This document shows positions 25,201-34,125 of a stretch of 64,000 nt of DNA, one piece after another. The notes beneath the pieces are model-generated. The model saw only the letters and a program-made list of their open reading frames with translations. It had not been told where the DNA came from and did no database searches. How positions within the stretch are numbered: the first letter of the stretch is position 1; each line of letters begins with the position of its first letter. The stretch is from Phlebotomus papatasi (taxonomy: Eukaryota > Arthropoda > Insecta > Diptera > Psychodidae): positions 4,712,001 to 4,776,000 of the forward strand of contig NC_077222.1 of NCBI RefSeq assembly GCF_024763615.1. The letters are read 5' to 3'. Both the position numbers and the translations under genes were made by a program.

Positions 25201-28200
25201 TCAGAGAGCAAACTATTGAAATCATACTCACGCTTCATATTATAAAGAAGTAATTATACAAAATGATTTGAATCTGCTGGGTGTGCGAGTGGATTTCCCT
25301 CGGCCACTAAAGCAAACCTGTGCTCGTTAAAAGTCGTGTAATATCGGAAATTTTGTGTTTATAACAGAGGCGTGCAAGAACCGTTTAAAACCGAAAAAAC
25401 GTCAAATGAAACATGTACGTCGATGGTCAAAAAGCTACCTGAATAAACTTATTTTGACGTTTATTCGGTTTCAAATGGTTCTTGCACACCTCTGGTTTAT
25501 ACAGTAGAGTCTCTTAAATCTGAATCTCTCAAATTCGAACGCCGTTTGGATTCAAAATGTCAATTGTGAGGTTATGTTAGAAAGTTCGTATTCCTTGGTG
25601 AATGAAAATCATATTTATGTGCTTCTTTCTGAATGTTTACGTACATTATGATCGTATAAAATGAAATGGAAGTATGTTATCACTAAGACTTATGAGAAAG
25701 TACGGGAATTTAATTCAAAGTACAATTTAATCTCACACAAATTTCGTTAGTTTTGAAAAAATCGTTCGAATTTGGGAGGTGAGAAATGTCAAAAATACCC
25801 CCCGAGCGTTCGAATTTAGAAGACTCTACTGTAATTTTAATGCAAATTACAGATAGCTATACTGGTAGCACTAATCCCGCTCATTCACGGTGCCATGATA
25901 AATATTTTTGCGCCAAAAAAACATAACAGACACAAAAACTCATCGTCGGTTGCGTCTACCTCTGTCGTATCTGCATTTGTTTTGTATCTGCATTCGGTAC
26001 AAGCTACAATACAGACGTTCCCTGTTGCGTGAAATGCTGACACAAAAGAAATGCAGATACGACAGAGGTAGACGCAACCGACGTCATATAGAAAGAAATT
26101 GTCTTCTTGATATCTTTGTCGGAAGACGGATAGTTGTTCACTACACACCCTTTTACTTGAATCTTGCAGAAATACAAAGAAATTAAATGCAAATATCACT
26201 TCAAATGGAAAGTTCGTAAATCGCGCGGAATTCAACTGTGCACAGTAAAAAAAATTACAAGGATAATCATTGGTTTGCTTTTTTACCACGATTATTCCTG
26301 TAAAGTTACACAAATTATGTAATTCAGCAAAACGTGTAATTTAAAAATATGTAATTTAAATTTTATGTAATTGTAAACCGTGTAATCAACTGGGAATGAT
26401 TACACAGTTGTGTACATTTTCTTACATATTTCGTGTAAAATTACACAGTTTTTAAATAAAATGTGTACAAATTACACAAATGTGTATCAGTACACACGAT
26501 TACATATTTAATGTAAAATTTGCAATGAAATGGTAAAGTAGCCAAAAGGTTTTTACAGTGTGAGAGATGGATAGAGACATAAATAACTCACTTGGCAAGC
26601 GTCTAGCGGCGCTGCGGTTGCAAAAAATCTCTGAAATGCGACAAAAGATTTTCTTCTCTATCTTATCCTTATTAGCAGGTCGTGTCCCTTCTTGTGATAT
26701 GTACTTTTGCATTCTTTATTAATCAAACTAGTGCTGTACAAAAGGGTTTTTCTCAAACTCATCCTGAATTTTGGGACAGCTCAAAAAAATATGAGTCTTC
26801 CAGCTCAAAATTTCATTCCAATGTTTTTGTTGTAATATCGACAATTATTCACAATTAACCCAATTAACTGTATTCAAATAAATTATTAAAAGGATTTTCT
26901 TGTGAAAATGACTTAACTCTAATGAATTAAACAATTTTCACATTAAAAAACTTCTCATTTTCTCAACGTGAATTTTCGAGGCATTTCGAAGAATGCCAGA
27001 AGGCACCACCAAATTAACTTCGGCTTTTCTTTTAGCTTAGGTCTGCTCTAAAGAGCTGACGGGTGCGAAAACGATTTCAATAATTTGCTCACAGTTTTCT
27101 CTGTGATGGTCTCTGTCACGACTATTTTTCTTTTCTCCGTGCCGTGTTCTAAAACCACCAAACAGTCGTGACAGGAACCAATACAGAGAAAAGTCGATAA
27201 CGCAGAAGCTTAGAACAGCCATGCACTAAAACCGTTTTTGATTTTTTATTCAGATGCTAGAGAAGCAATTGCAGCAGCAAATGAACCAAATGGCCAATAT
27301 TCAGAAGCAACAGGCTCAGCAAAACGCACAAGTGTCCAGTCAGGAGGTGGAGCAAATGCGCAAAGACCTCCAGACGGCCACAGTAGAGAGAGATAGGTTC
27401 CAAGCTCAGCTCGAAATGCTCGTCCAGGAATTGGAGAAGAGCCAGGTTACAAGTTCTCAAACTCTTGTAATCACATTCACATTCTCTTTATCAAACTTAC
27501 CGAAAAAATTGATCATTATCTTTTCTGTTTTTTTTTTTAGGAACTTTTTTAAAATTACTTCTTGAGTTCTGATTATGTAGTCCTTTTGATTTAGCTTAAT
27601 TTTTTTATTTTCTGGCAAAAATAAATCATATTCATAGTTGTGTGTTTATTTTAAGAGCAATATTTTTTTCTGTTATTAATTTTATGGAGCTCTAAATTGC
27701 ACAGAAATGAGAACAATGTTGCGGAGTTTTTTTGAAATGAGGACAGTAAGTTGTAATGTCCTAGTTCAAAAATCTCATTCTGTGCTTTTTATGACTCTGT
27801 GCGTTATTTTCTCGATGGCAAACGATCAAATGGAACACCAAGAGACTGATTTATTAATGCGGGAAAACGTTGAATTTCAGTTGGATTTGCACGAGGCAAA
27901 CAAGAAATTGCAGTCAATGCAGCAGAACAATGTCCAGAAGGGCGCTCCTGTGGATGAGGCCCAGAGGAAGCAACTGGAAGCCCAGGCTCGTCAGATAGAG
28001 GAGACTAAGAAACAGATTGAAGCTCAGGTGAAGACAATTGAGAATGAGCGTCGTCTGCTTGAGGAGCAACGTAAAACTGTCGAGAGCAAACGCAAGGAAG
28101 TTGAGGAGAAGGAGAAGAATCTGGCTGAGTTTGATAGGCAGCTGAAGAAGCGCAAGGAACAAATGGATCAACTGGAGAAGTCACTGCAGAAGGCAGGTGG

Positions 28201-28822
28201 AACTGCAGCAGCTGCCGGTGAGCTCAACAAAAAGTTAACAGAAACCCAACGACAATTGGACGCAATCACCAAGCAATTCGAAGAGGCGAAGGAGGAGGCA
28301 AAGAGAGCAGCAACGGAGACAGAGAGACTCCTTCAGCTAGTGGCCATGAGCCAAGAGGAGCAGAATGCCAAGGAAAAAACCATTATGGAACTACAGCAGT
28401 AAGTTATTCCTTTCACTTTTCCATGTTATTAAACTAGGACGTTTTTGAATAAGACCTTTTCTGCCCTACATAATTCAGAAGTGGGATTGCACTTGAATTC
28501 GCTGAACCGATTTAAATTTAGCAAAAATCCAGAAATTATCATGAAGACAGTTTAATTTTGTTAATATTTTAACATTTTACCTCCAACAGAGCCCTCAAGA
28601 ATGCCCAAGTTAAGAGTCACCACGCACAGCAGCAGCTTGAGGAGCAACGAAAGAAAGAGGAGGTAAGCCATAAATCTCAATTCTAATCAAACTTTAACCA
28701 CAAATTGCATTTTGCACTCCTAATTAACAATTCCTACTAACAAAATTATCTTTCTCACCTGCACACTTGGATTATTCTCAATAAAGGCTGGACCGGCTGG
28801 TTTTCTCAAGAGCTTTTTCTAA
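10125..28822 (+). CDS. brp: Bruchpilot coiled-coil body and canonical C-terminus (16 spliced exons)
   Basis: Brp builds the T-bar cytomatrix at insect presynaptic active zones, clusters calcium channels and tethers synaptic vesicles with its C-terminal tip. Exons: 10125-10214, 10775-10852, 11197-11364, 12006-12166, 15352-15580, 15746-15844, 15920-16036, 18665-19357, 19419-19558, 19782-19928, 20645-20929, 24040-25138, 27254-27445, 27881-28398, 28590-28662 and 28787-28822. They sum to 4125 bases, an exact 1374 codons plus stop, and every junction keeps phase. The protein is almost pure heptad-repeat coiled coil. The first five exons match the ERC-homologous part, the rest the insect-specific part, and the end is GPAGFLKSFF. 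The upstream N-terminus is either the head at 791-1765 or exons outside the window. The junction around 27445-27881 is the least certain. Recognition rests on remembered Drosophila Brp; no search was run. Confidence 0.95.
10334..10583. repeat. Dispersed 250-bp repeat, copy 1
   Basis: It starts aaaatgcgaccagttttagt and ends gtcatgcccctg. A second copy in the same orientation lies at 29893-30141 with the same order of words (cacatttcacgagatatct, gggttttcggttgcc, ttaaattgg, cataggaaac). Both copies sit in brp introns close after a coding exon. No terminal repeats were recognised. Confidence 0.75.
10775..10852 (+). CDS. brp: brp exon: DYQRHIAVLKESLCAKEEHY
   Basis: It has 26 codons, phase 0 at both ends, with acceptor tttaaag and donor GAT|gtaagt. 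The peptide is part of the region shared by Brp and vertebrate ELKS/ERC (compare ERC HIEVLKESLTAKE). Confidence 0.95.
11197..11364 (+). CDS. brp: brp exon: VEELRARLEEKNRLIEKKTQ
   Basis: It has 56 codons, phase 0 at both ends (acceptor cattag, donor AAG|gtgaga). It contains the ELKS-family LKDHMDIKDRKINVLQRK stretch, which is well conserved from insects to vertebrates. Confidence 0.95.
12006..12166 (+). CDS. brp: brp exon: IENLEDLLKEKDNQVDMARA
   Basis: It has 161 bases, beginning phase 0 after ttacag and ending two bases into an Arg codon (CG|gtaaga) that the exon at 15352 completes. It includes the conserved SSEGALTSLEEAIGDKEKQM segment. Confidence 0.95.
13230..14045. repeat. Degenerate minisatellite (gggttccctaaaaaatatat)
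   Basis: More than twenty imperfect copies of a 25-30-base unit such as ggttccctaaaaaatatatg run through this part of the intron, with higher-order similarity of about 150 bases between blocks at 13370, 13530 and 13670. Confidence 0.85.
14619..15234. mobile_element. Pogo-like non-autonomous element, copy 1, with nested MITE
   Basis: The left end tgataagtgtgccaaatttc and the right end gaaatttagtacacttaccc are inverted, both next to TA. The ends and interior (catagttgc.cataagc, gtggccgaaatt) match the larger copy at 21980-23011. A second element (14647-14825) with ends related to cagtcgag/ctctag interrupts its left side. Confidence 0.75.
14647..14825. mobile_element. Nested MITE with ctcaaatttgaac ends
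   Basis: It starts cagtcgagtttctcaaattt and ends with the approximate inverse (gttcaaatttgaagaactct). It is related to the CAGTAGAGTC element at 25502-25831 and lies inside the element at 14619-15234. Confidence 0.6.
15352..15580 (+). CDS. brp: brp exon: DQRDRAEQEKHEERELHERE
   Basis: It has 229 bases after the acceptor ttttgcag. The first base completes the split Arg codon and 76 codons follow, ending phase 0 at GAG|gtgagt. It is strongly charged coiled coil ending ELGKSKAELDKATSE. ERC homology fades around here and insect-specific Brp sequence takes over. Confidence 0.95.
15746..15844 (+). CDS. brp: brp exon: VGRSGTEWESTRQRMQRLEM
   Basis: It has 33 codons, phase 0 at both ends (acceptor ggacag, donor CAG|gtgaga). 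It corresponds to the Drosophila Brp GRSSADWESTKQRI region. Confidence 0.95.
15920..16036 (+). CDS. brp: brp exon: TTFGRNTLSTSQELDRAQER
   Basis: It has 39 codons, phase 0 at both ends (acceptor cttttcag, donor CAG|gtaact), following an intron of only 75 bases. The repeated RRTQAELRVTQ run is typical of the Brp coiled coil. Confidence 0.95.
16382..16399 (+). CDS. brp: Candidate 18-nt microexon of brp (DEPQNF)
   Basis: A long T-tract and tcatag acceptor are followed by 18 bases and a GTGAGT donor. The insert is in phase with both neighbours and would add DEPQNF between LRVTQ and SDAERARAE. The residues are not heptad-like, so it would place a small break in the coiled coil. It is an optional exon at most; the splice signals are all the evidence I have. 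Confidence 0.4.
16400..17384 (+). other. brp: AT-rich brp intron sequence
   Basis: Nothing is recognised beyond AT-rich sequence. It leads into the 152-bp tandem array. Confidence 0.6.
17385..18345. repeat. 152-bp tandem repeat, about 6 copies, inside a brp intron
   Basis: The word acagatcg (once acagatca) occurs at 17523, 17675, 17827, 17979, 18131 and 18282, giving a period of 152 bases with one 151. Other unit words are atataaaattctggtgatga, agagcttcaaaatagaaaat and gccaagacacattcaagggg. Copies differ by scattered substitutions with almost no length change. Confidence 0.95.
18665..19357 (+). CDS. brp: brp exon: SDAERARAEAASLQEKLEKS
   Basis: It has 231 codons, phase 0 at both ends (acceptor ttccacag, donor CAG|gtgagt). 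The second-largest exon, it is pure coiled coil with repeats of the ERTQATLGKAQLQ and LDKAQNEVDHLQ type, nearly identical to Drosophila Brp. Confidence 0.95.
19419..19558 (+). CDS. brp: brp exon: MERDDAFSEIEILKEKLDKS
   Basis: It has 140 bases (acceptor tttcacag), ending two bases into an Arg codon at AG|gtatgg. The intron before it is only 61 bases. It contains YASQKLIDEKDNSTKEFEKM. Confidence 0.95.
19782..19928 (+). CDS. brp: brp exon: AQNEIYRLQSRCDTAEADRA
   Basis: It has 147 bases after ctatatag. It completes one split Arg codon and ends in another (AG|gtgagt). The peptide is almost unchanged from Drosophila. Confidence 0.95.
20645..20929 (+). CDS. brp: brp exon: LQEACDRAAMQLTRTKELED
   Basis: It has 285 bases after ttcacag, with split Arg codons at both ends (AG|gtgagc). 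It is coiled coil with the KVQAELRRTQAEKEHLQAEV stretch. Confidence 0.95.
21400..21850. repeat. Three diverged copies of a 142-bp unit
   Basis: The word catacaaa recurs at 21451, 21593 and 21734, each time followed by tctgag- or tgtgaagaagtagaa-like sequence, gaaacttggtatgg and caaggtttatggaagg. The unit repeats within the composite element. Confidence 0.8.
21980..23011. mobile_element. Nested pogo-like DNA transposon remnant (TA|GGGTAAGTGTGCC ends)
   Basis: The left end tagggtaagtgtgccaaatt and the right end aatttggcacacttccccta are inverted and sit on TA. A pipsqueak-like HTH fragment is encoded on the minus strand within it. A shorter copy lies at 14619-15234. At about 1.03 kb it is a deletion derivative. 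Confidence 0.8.
22283..22576 (-). pseudogene. Pogo-type transposase N-terminal (psq-HTH) fragment
   Basis: The minus-strand frame contains ENDDVEKALEEFRKGKLLRE followed by SARNFEMRLSSGLQDKLHGR. This matches the layout of the pipsqueak-type helix-turn-helix that opens pogo/Tigger/Jerky transposases (acidic-DLxxAL, basic turn, AA..F.I..STL.DRL.GR). The stop follows soon after, and no DDE catalytic domain is present in the 1-kb element, so this is a relic. The family call is from pattern memory. Confidence 0.6.
24040..25138 (+). CDS. brp: brp exon: YEKSQAEVRRLQELETYTRE
   Basis: This is the largest exon, 1099 bases after caatttcag: one base completing Arg, then 366 codons, ending phase 0 at CAG|gtaggt. 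It contains LRDRLEKALQSRDATEMEAG and KELEKAQMHLAKQQE, almost identical to Drosophila. A short non-coiled linker (HPNAISPSMMPTLTAADKG) falls where Drosophila has a Ser-rich loop. Confidence 0.95.
25365..25494. mobile_element. hAT-type MITE (CAGAGGYGTGCAAGAACC), copy 1
   Basis: The 130-bp element has inverted ends cagaggcgtgcaagaacc and a long inner inverted repeat (gaataaacttattttgacgt region). The flanking 8 bases are gtttataa and gtttatac, matching at 7 of 8. The second copy at 58047-58913 has a perfect 8-bp duplication. An 8-bp duplication is characteristic of hAT transposons. Confidence 0.85.
25502..25831. mobile_element. Pogo/Tigger-type MITE (CAGTAGAGTC ends, TA duplication)
   Basis: It begins CAGTAGAGTC and ends GACTCTACTG, with TA directly on both sides. 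Inner words caaattcgaacgc and gcgttcgaattt are inverted. These ends are typical of pogo/Tigger elements. Confidence 0.85.
25944..26083. mobile_element. Hairpin MITE (GTCGGTTGC family), copy 2
   Basis: It begins cgtcggttgcgtctacctct and ends with the exact inverse over more than 30 bases. Inner words tgcatttgttttgt and acaaaagaaatgca pair as well. It has the same design as the element at 3924-4062. Confidence 0.85.
26236..26565. mobile_element. Probable MITE rich in tgtaat/acaca words
   Basis: It lies between cacagtaaaaa and tttttacagtg in a brp intron. The interior is dense in gtgtaa and ttacac in both orientations. The boundaries rest only on the short inverted end. Confidence 0.5.
27016..27235. 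mobile_element. Repeat shared with 61215-61405
   Basis: It carries gtgccgtgttctaaaac and gtcgtgacaggaaccaatac, with partial self-complementarity around them. The same words occur at 61215-61405. It ends within about 20 bases of the acceptor of the next brp exon. Confidence 0.6.
27254..27445 (+). CDS. brp: brp exon: MLEKQLQQQMNQMANIQKQQ
   Basis: It has 64 codons after ttattcag, beginning phase 0. It is Gln-rich at the start and ends LEMLVQELEKSQ. The donor is uncertain: CAG|gttaca at 27445 is used here, while CTT|gtaatc at 27466 would add seven in-phase codons. Neither is a strong donor. Confidence 0.85.
27881..28398 (+). CDS. brp: brp exon: LDLHEANKKLQSMQQNNVQK
   Basis: It has 518 bases, phase 0 after gaatttcag, ending two bases into a Gln codon at CA|gtaagt. 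It includes MAEFD-like and RKRKEQMDQLEKSLQ sequence conserved in Drosophila. The frame is open upstream to 27707. The preceding residues (MEHQETDLLMRENVEFQ) are also coiled-coil-like, so an earlier acceptor is possible, although I find no good one. Confidence 0.85.
28590..28662 (+). CDS. brp: brp exon: ALKNAQVKSHHAQQQLEEQR
   Basis: It has 73 bases after ccaacag. It completes the Gln codon, encodes 24 more residues and ends phase 0 at GAG|gtaagc. This is the exon from which the two alternative C-termini can branch, since both 28787 and 29324 begin phase 0. Confidence 0.95.
28787..28822 (+). CDS. brp: brp canonical terminal exon: AGPAGFLKSFF stop
   Basis: Eleven codons plus TAA follow the acceptor caataaag. 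GPAGFLKSFF is the Brp C-terminal tip. In Drosophila, loss of the last 17 residues (brp-nude) removes vesicle tethering at the T-bar. The tip is too short for ordinary gene finders and was found by reading. Confidence 0.95.
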   Translation, partial: AGPAGFLKSFF

Positions 28823-28982
28823 ATTAACCCAAAAAACAAATTATAACACAAGAGAAAAAAAAACAGATATTAATCAAGTGCATAAAGAGTATTAAACTAA
28901 AAAAAATCATCATACCAAATACTTAAAAAAATAGCCCTAATTGATATTAATCTAACTGAAACGTATCTCTAAAAAAAATTAT

Positions 28983-28988
28983 AATAAA
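28983..28988 (+). terminator. brp: Poly(A) signal for the canonical brp 3' end
   Basis: AATAAA lies 161 bases after the TAA at 28822, in A-rich sequence and before the first ELKS-like exon. It would allow polyadenylation of the canonical isoform without transcribing the distal exons. Confidence 0.5.
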
Positions 28989-29323
28989 CAAACTTGCGAT
29001 GAACTTTTCATCAAATTTTTAATATTAAAACACCAAAAAAAATTAATTAAAAAAAGAATTGATTGTGGAGTAAATAACCAAAAAAAAATAACCGACCAAA
29101 GATTTGAAATATCTTCTCCTAAGCGTTTTACTGAGAGATTCAACAGAGATCTTTTAATATTTCATCGAAGAAATGTCCTAAATTAAAAAAAAAAATAGTG
29201 TAAATAACTAGAAAATTTTGGCGGAATTTGCCGCTGAAGAAGCTGCCATTAGTTTTCTTTTGCTCCTGCTCCACACAAAGAGAGCGAAATTGTAAAGAAA
29301 ATTTTTGAAAATCTCTACAACAG

Positions 29324-29611
29324 AGTTCATTGTTGAATTTGGTCTTTGGGAAACTTGAGAGGCTCCTCGGTGAGATTGCCAAGGAAGCAAGTCAGGAAGT
29401 GACTGGTGAAAAGGAAGAGAGTCTCTGTGATGACCAAGTGGCCATCGAGCGACACTTTGGTCAATTGGAAAGGTGGCTGCGAGAAGCTAGGAATTGGAAA
29501 AATCGCGTAGTAGAATTGGAAGATGCCCTGAGACAGAGTGTTTTGATTGTCAGCGAGCGAGAAAAGGATTTCTTCGCGCTCGAAGAAACCAAGAGGCAAT
29601 TGACTGAAAAG
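29324..29611 (+). CDS. brp: ELKS/ERC-like alternative C-terminal exon 1
   Basis: It has 96 codons, phase 0 at both ends (acceptor ctacaacag, donor AAG|gtaaca). The second half reads VVELEDALRQSVLIVSERE, closely matching the vertebrate ERC EELEEALRESVQITAERE segment. Insect Brp as usually described lacks this region. It lies 500 bases after the canonical stop on the same strand and in phase with the exon at 28590-28662. Confidence 0.85.
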
Positions 29612-29674
29612 GTAACATAAATTACCCAAAAATCTTGCGCCTTAATTCTACTTACCCTCATTTTCCAATTGCAG

Positions 29675-29835
29675 TTAAATAAATTTGAGCAGCGGATTGC
29701 ATCGTTGCAGAATGCTAAGTTCCTCCGGTGCAAGTGGTGTCAGATGTTGACGAAGCGTTTGGAGCTTTTGAATGAGAAATTTCACATTTTACTGCAAGAG
29801 AAACGATCGAGGCTGCAAGAGCTCACAAATATTAG
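29675..29835 (+). CDS. brp: ELKS/ERC-like alternative C-terminal exon 2
   Basis: It has 161 bases after ccaattgcag, phase 0, ending in a split Arg codon (AG|gtgagt). The peptide runs LNKFEQRIASLQNAKFLRCK to LQEKRSRLQELTNI. It replaces the ERC stretch between the AERE and RRKHLEEVLEMKQEA segments. It is less conserved than its neighbours and unusually carries a Cys-Lys-Trp-Cys. Confidence 0.85.
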
Positions 29836-29892
29836 GTGAGTTTCCAAAAACCTTAAAAACAGAAAAGAGAAAACTATTAAAAGACATCAGCT

Positions 29893-30141
29893 CTGGAAAA
29901 TGCGACCACTTTTAGTGTAAATTTTTCCCTGTTTCCGTACACATTTCACGAGATATCTCCGAAATTACGTAGGTTGTCAATTTGGGGTTTTCGGTTGCCA
30001 ATTCCATATTAAATTGGCATTTATTTTGTTTTTGTATTTTTTGCTAATTCATTCCACTATGAAAGAAAACACCGAATAAACTCCAAAGTTTTTTCGGCAC
30101 GTTAAACACATATAAGAAACATAGGAAACGTCATGCCCCTG
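29893..30141. repeat. Dispersed 250-bp repeat, copy 2
   Basis: It is the second copy of the repeat at 10334-10583, in the same orientation and with the same start and end words. Confidence 0.75.
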
Positions 30142-30211
30142 AAAATCACCATAAAACATTCAATAACAATTTGATAAGTACAAAATCCTTTAATTCAAAT
30201 CGACACTGTCT

Positions 30212-32237
30212 AAAGCTGTCTATACATTAGGAGAAAATTTCATCAATATTTGCAATAAATATTTAATATTGATGAAAATTGCCTACACATTAGCAAAACA
30301 TATGGACATGAATTTGGATTATTGAAGAAAATTTGTCTAATGTGGAGGCAATTTCTTCAATATTCGTTTCAATATGGATGACTTTTCTTCCATATTGTCT
30401 TTCAATATTGTTTACCCCTACACATTGAGACAAATATCATCAATATTATTCTTCCATAATATTATTGAAGTGGAATATGGAAGAAATTGTCGATATCAAG
30501 TTCATTAGATATTTTCTTCAATATATTAATTTTCGTTTTCACGCAAATTCGAATATTTTGTGTTGCAGAATATTCGAAAAATGTTATTTGTCGATTTTGG
30601 TGCAAGTTCAAAAAGAAAAAAAGTGTGTTTCAGGGAATGTGACTTCCTAGTGGAATTTACCCCAGTTTTGGTGAAAGTTTTTGTTCAGATATAAATTGGG
30701 GGTAAATTGAGAATCTGGACATGAATTGAGGCTTCTGAGACAAAGCAGATCTCAATCCCAGCATCCAGCTGGAGAACAGATCAAGATAAAGAATTGAATT
30801 GGGATGGAAGTGAGACATTCTATTGCATTAGCAGGTCCCGTGAGTTTTTTAGTTGGAACACAACCCGTGGATCTCTTCAATATAAACCTGAACACTGGCT
30901 GACAGACAAGGAAAATATCAAGGAATAGATAAGGCGCGAGATCTTATCAAGCAAAGAGACTGAGAGCCACAGTTGAAGTGACACAATATTGGAAAAAAGA
31001 AAGAGATTTTTGTTTATTTTTTTGTTAATTTTATTTTTTTAATAAAAAAATTTTAAATAAAAAAGTCTTCACAATTTTATACATACAATAATTTTTTGTT
31101 TCACTGAGATTTTTCTGTACTTCTGGAGCAGAGTCGTATCCATAATCTGACTGCAACTCCCTTCTGTGAATCTCAGGAAGAGCTTCTGAGTGTATCCATG
31201 AACCTTTGGGCAGCAGAAGCACTTACAAGTCAGAACAGTCCCTGCTTGTGAATATATATAATCCAACAGCCGGATATGAGGGTCCCTCAACTTCTAAATG
31301 AAGAGAATGTTTATTGGATGTGGAACTAAAGACATCCGGATGTATTTAAACCACCAACTGTTGGATCCTGCATCCCACTGGCACTTTCTACAGTGTTATC
31401 AGGGACAACTTCGCAGTCTTTGCATCATCAGGGTGATCAAGGATAACTTCTCAGCCGAGGCTGGACTCACAGCAGCCACATGTCCCTCAGATGCTTCATC
31501 AGGGAAAAACTTCGCGTTTTTTCATCATCAGGACGATGTGGGCTAACTTCTCAGCCGACACTGAACTCGCAGCATCCACCCGTCCGGCTCCGGCAGCTGC
31601 TGTCAGATTGTTACAATCTTCGGTTTTCAGCACTTCAATACCTCCATCAAGGAAACTGAGCACAGCTAGCAAATCCCTCCTGCTGCTGAATTTTCCTGCT
31701 GCTGTACACTTTTCAGAAATTTATTTTGAGCAAAGTTTGAGGTTATGTTTTATGTCTCGAAGTTCTGAAAAACTTTATTGTCGTCCGGATATGTGTCGGA
31801 TCATTTTGGAAATTGGAATATGGTATTAAATAACTCTACAGTGATGCACAAGAGGTTTACTACCATTAATTAAAAAAAAAACGAGTGAAAACTTCTAGTA
31901 AAACTTGGTTGAATCCCACTACAAAAAACATCTCTCGAAAACACTTCTCCTTCGCACTTTTGGACAATTTTCCACTAATATTCACTAAACACTATCTCAA
32001 TGAACTTCAACAAACACTTTCTACGCTTTTCCAGCAGCCAAATAATAAATTTTCACGAAAAATAATCTCAAGCCGCAAGAAAACTTGAGAGATGACACGA
32101 ACTGTCAATATTGAAACGTATTAGTTCCTGTGTGGAGGCATTTTCTTCAATAATTCTCTTCAATAATTGAAGCTTTTTATCAATAGTATTATTGAAGGGC
32201 CACTCATCCATATTTTTCCTAGTGTATAGACAGCTTA
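30212..32237. mobile_element. 2-kb DNA element with AAGCTGTCTATA ends
   Basis: The left end aaagctgtctatacattagg is mirrored at the right end (cctagtgtatagacagcttaag without the outer bases). Subterminal sequence is dense in caatatt, aatattg and attgaag words in both orientations. The middle (30600-32080) shows several open frames without recognisable domains. A related shorter copy, inverted, lies at 57345-57669. Confidence 0.75.
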
Positions 32238-34125
32238 AGCTATTCATGACTTTCCAATTTTCCGTTTGCCAAGAATACTTCAACATTTTGAAATAACTCT
32301 TAATTTTACTGACCATATTTGCCGAAATACTGCCTAGTCTGATATATAGTCTTTATCAAGAATTGAATTAAATTACATTTTCTTGGTAGTCATAATATTA
32401 TTCTAACCTCCATGCGTTTATCGCCATCTTAGTTTATACCAATCCCCATTTTAAAACGTTAGCAAAATCTTTCCTAACTACACAGTAAAAACTTATGCAC
32501 ACTGACCAAAATATTGGTACAAATTTTTTTTGGAACATTTGTTTTAGAACAAATATGTATCTCGAGAAGATATTTCTTGGTTCTAATATTTTTTCTTTAT
32601 GATTTTGTTAGGAAATATAGTGACAATTGCGTTAAAGTTTTCTTTTAAAACCGTTTTAATGCCGTGGAATATTTACAAATTTCAGTTGTTATCGTTTTAT
32701 ACAAATTTGTTCCTAATGGTGTCTACATACTAGAAGCAATTTTCATCAAAAAATGCTTTTTAAAAAAAAAAATCTGACGCTTCTGCTTATAAGGATAGGG
32801 GAGATTTTCTTTAAAAATGCATTTTTTTTAAAGAAATTGCTCCTAGTGTGTAAAGGCCTTAAAAGTTGAAACCGAATATAGACATTTTGTTCCCATTATC
32901 GGGAACAAATTTGTGTAATTTAAAAGATTTCATCCGTTTTGTCTAACAGTTAATGTCTATACTTCAGTCGAGATGGATTTTGGTGGCAAAAGTTCAGAAA
33001 GTACTTTAAATAAAAGGAAACTTAACAGTGTTTTATAAAAAAAGGGGTGGCAAAGCGTCCCAGGCTTCTCCAAAATTGTTTTAAAAGTAAATAGAACTGA
33101 TTTTCGGATAAAAATTAGTTATCGGCTATGAACCTGTTCATTACCGGTTCAGAACCGATTGGAACCGATGCAGTTTTATAGGAAATTCCAAGAATTTTCC
33201 AACGACCCCAAACATGACCCCATTCCTTGATCTCTCTAGTGCCTTTTTAACCTTTGACCTTGAAAAACCGTTATTAGGAATGATTCAACGGACAGACGGA
33301 CGGACAAACAGCGTGACGACATTTCTCAGAAACGCCTAGATTTGTAAACAAAAGTGGTCTCTGGGGGATGGAAGGTGGAAATTTCGGGGTGTGAAAAAAT
33401 CGAGGGATTATATACTCCTCTCTCCGTGGAGTTCGAGCAGTAAAATACATTACAAAATCGTATGTGATTGCTGGCAGCGGGAGGGGAACAGTATATCCAG
33501 GGAATCTCGACTTAAAAACAAAGTGAAACCATAAAAATATGATAGTTCAAAAATGCCACAAATTTGGCGTCCTCCTCGCTTCGATGGTGACTTTTGGAAC
33601 AAATTCATTACTAATATTGAGTATCTTTTTGTTTCTCCTAGAAGGCACAAATTTGTTCCAAAAATTCGGGTATCCGTGGACGAGCTAATTTTTGGAACAA
33701 ATATGTGCCGAAATGTTGTACCTTGCGTAGAATCTCTCGAAAAATTGAGCTTAAATTATTTTTTGATGGCAAGAACGCCTCTAGCGTTTTTTTGACAAAT
33801 AAGACATGTTCTAGAAACTATTAAAAGTTTGCAAATATTTATAAGCAACTAAAATTATCAAGAATTTTCAGATAAAGCCTGGGAAATGAATATTAACAAA
33901 AAGTTTTTCAAGCATATTCTTAGATGTATTATGCGTTTACCTTGAAAATTTCACAGTTTATTTATAGGTTAGGTTAGTCTATTACAGATATGACAGATAT
34001 TCTAATATTCGTTATACTTTCAGAAGATTAGACAATTTTTCGTTAGTTTTTAATACATTTCACACAAGTATATCAGCCAATATACCTTTGCCTAAGGACA
34101 GTGAAATTAACTATTTTCCATACAC

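Noticed and set aside
31298..31829. Overlapping frames in the middle of the 2-kb element, tested as a possible transposase
   Set aside because: No DDE, HTH or zinc-finger pattern could be read, and the frames overlap in different phases. The element is treated as non-autonomous.
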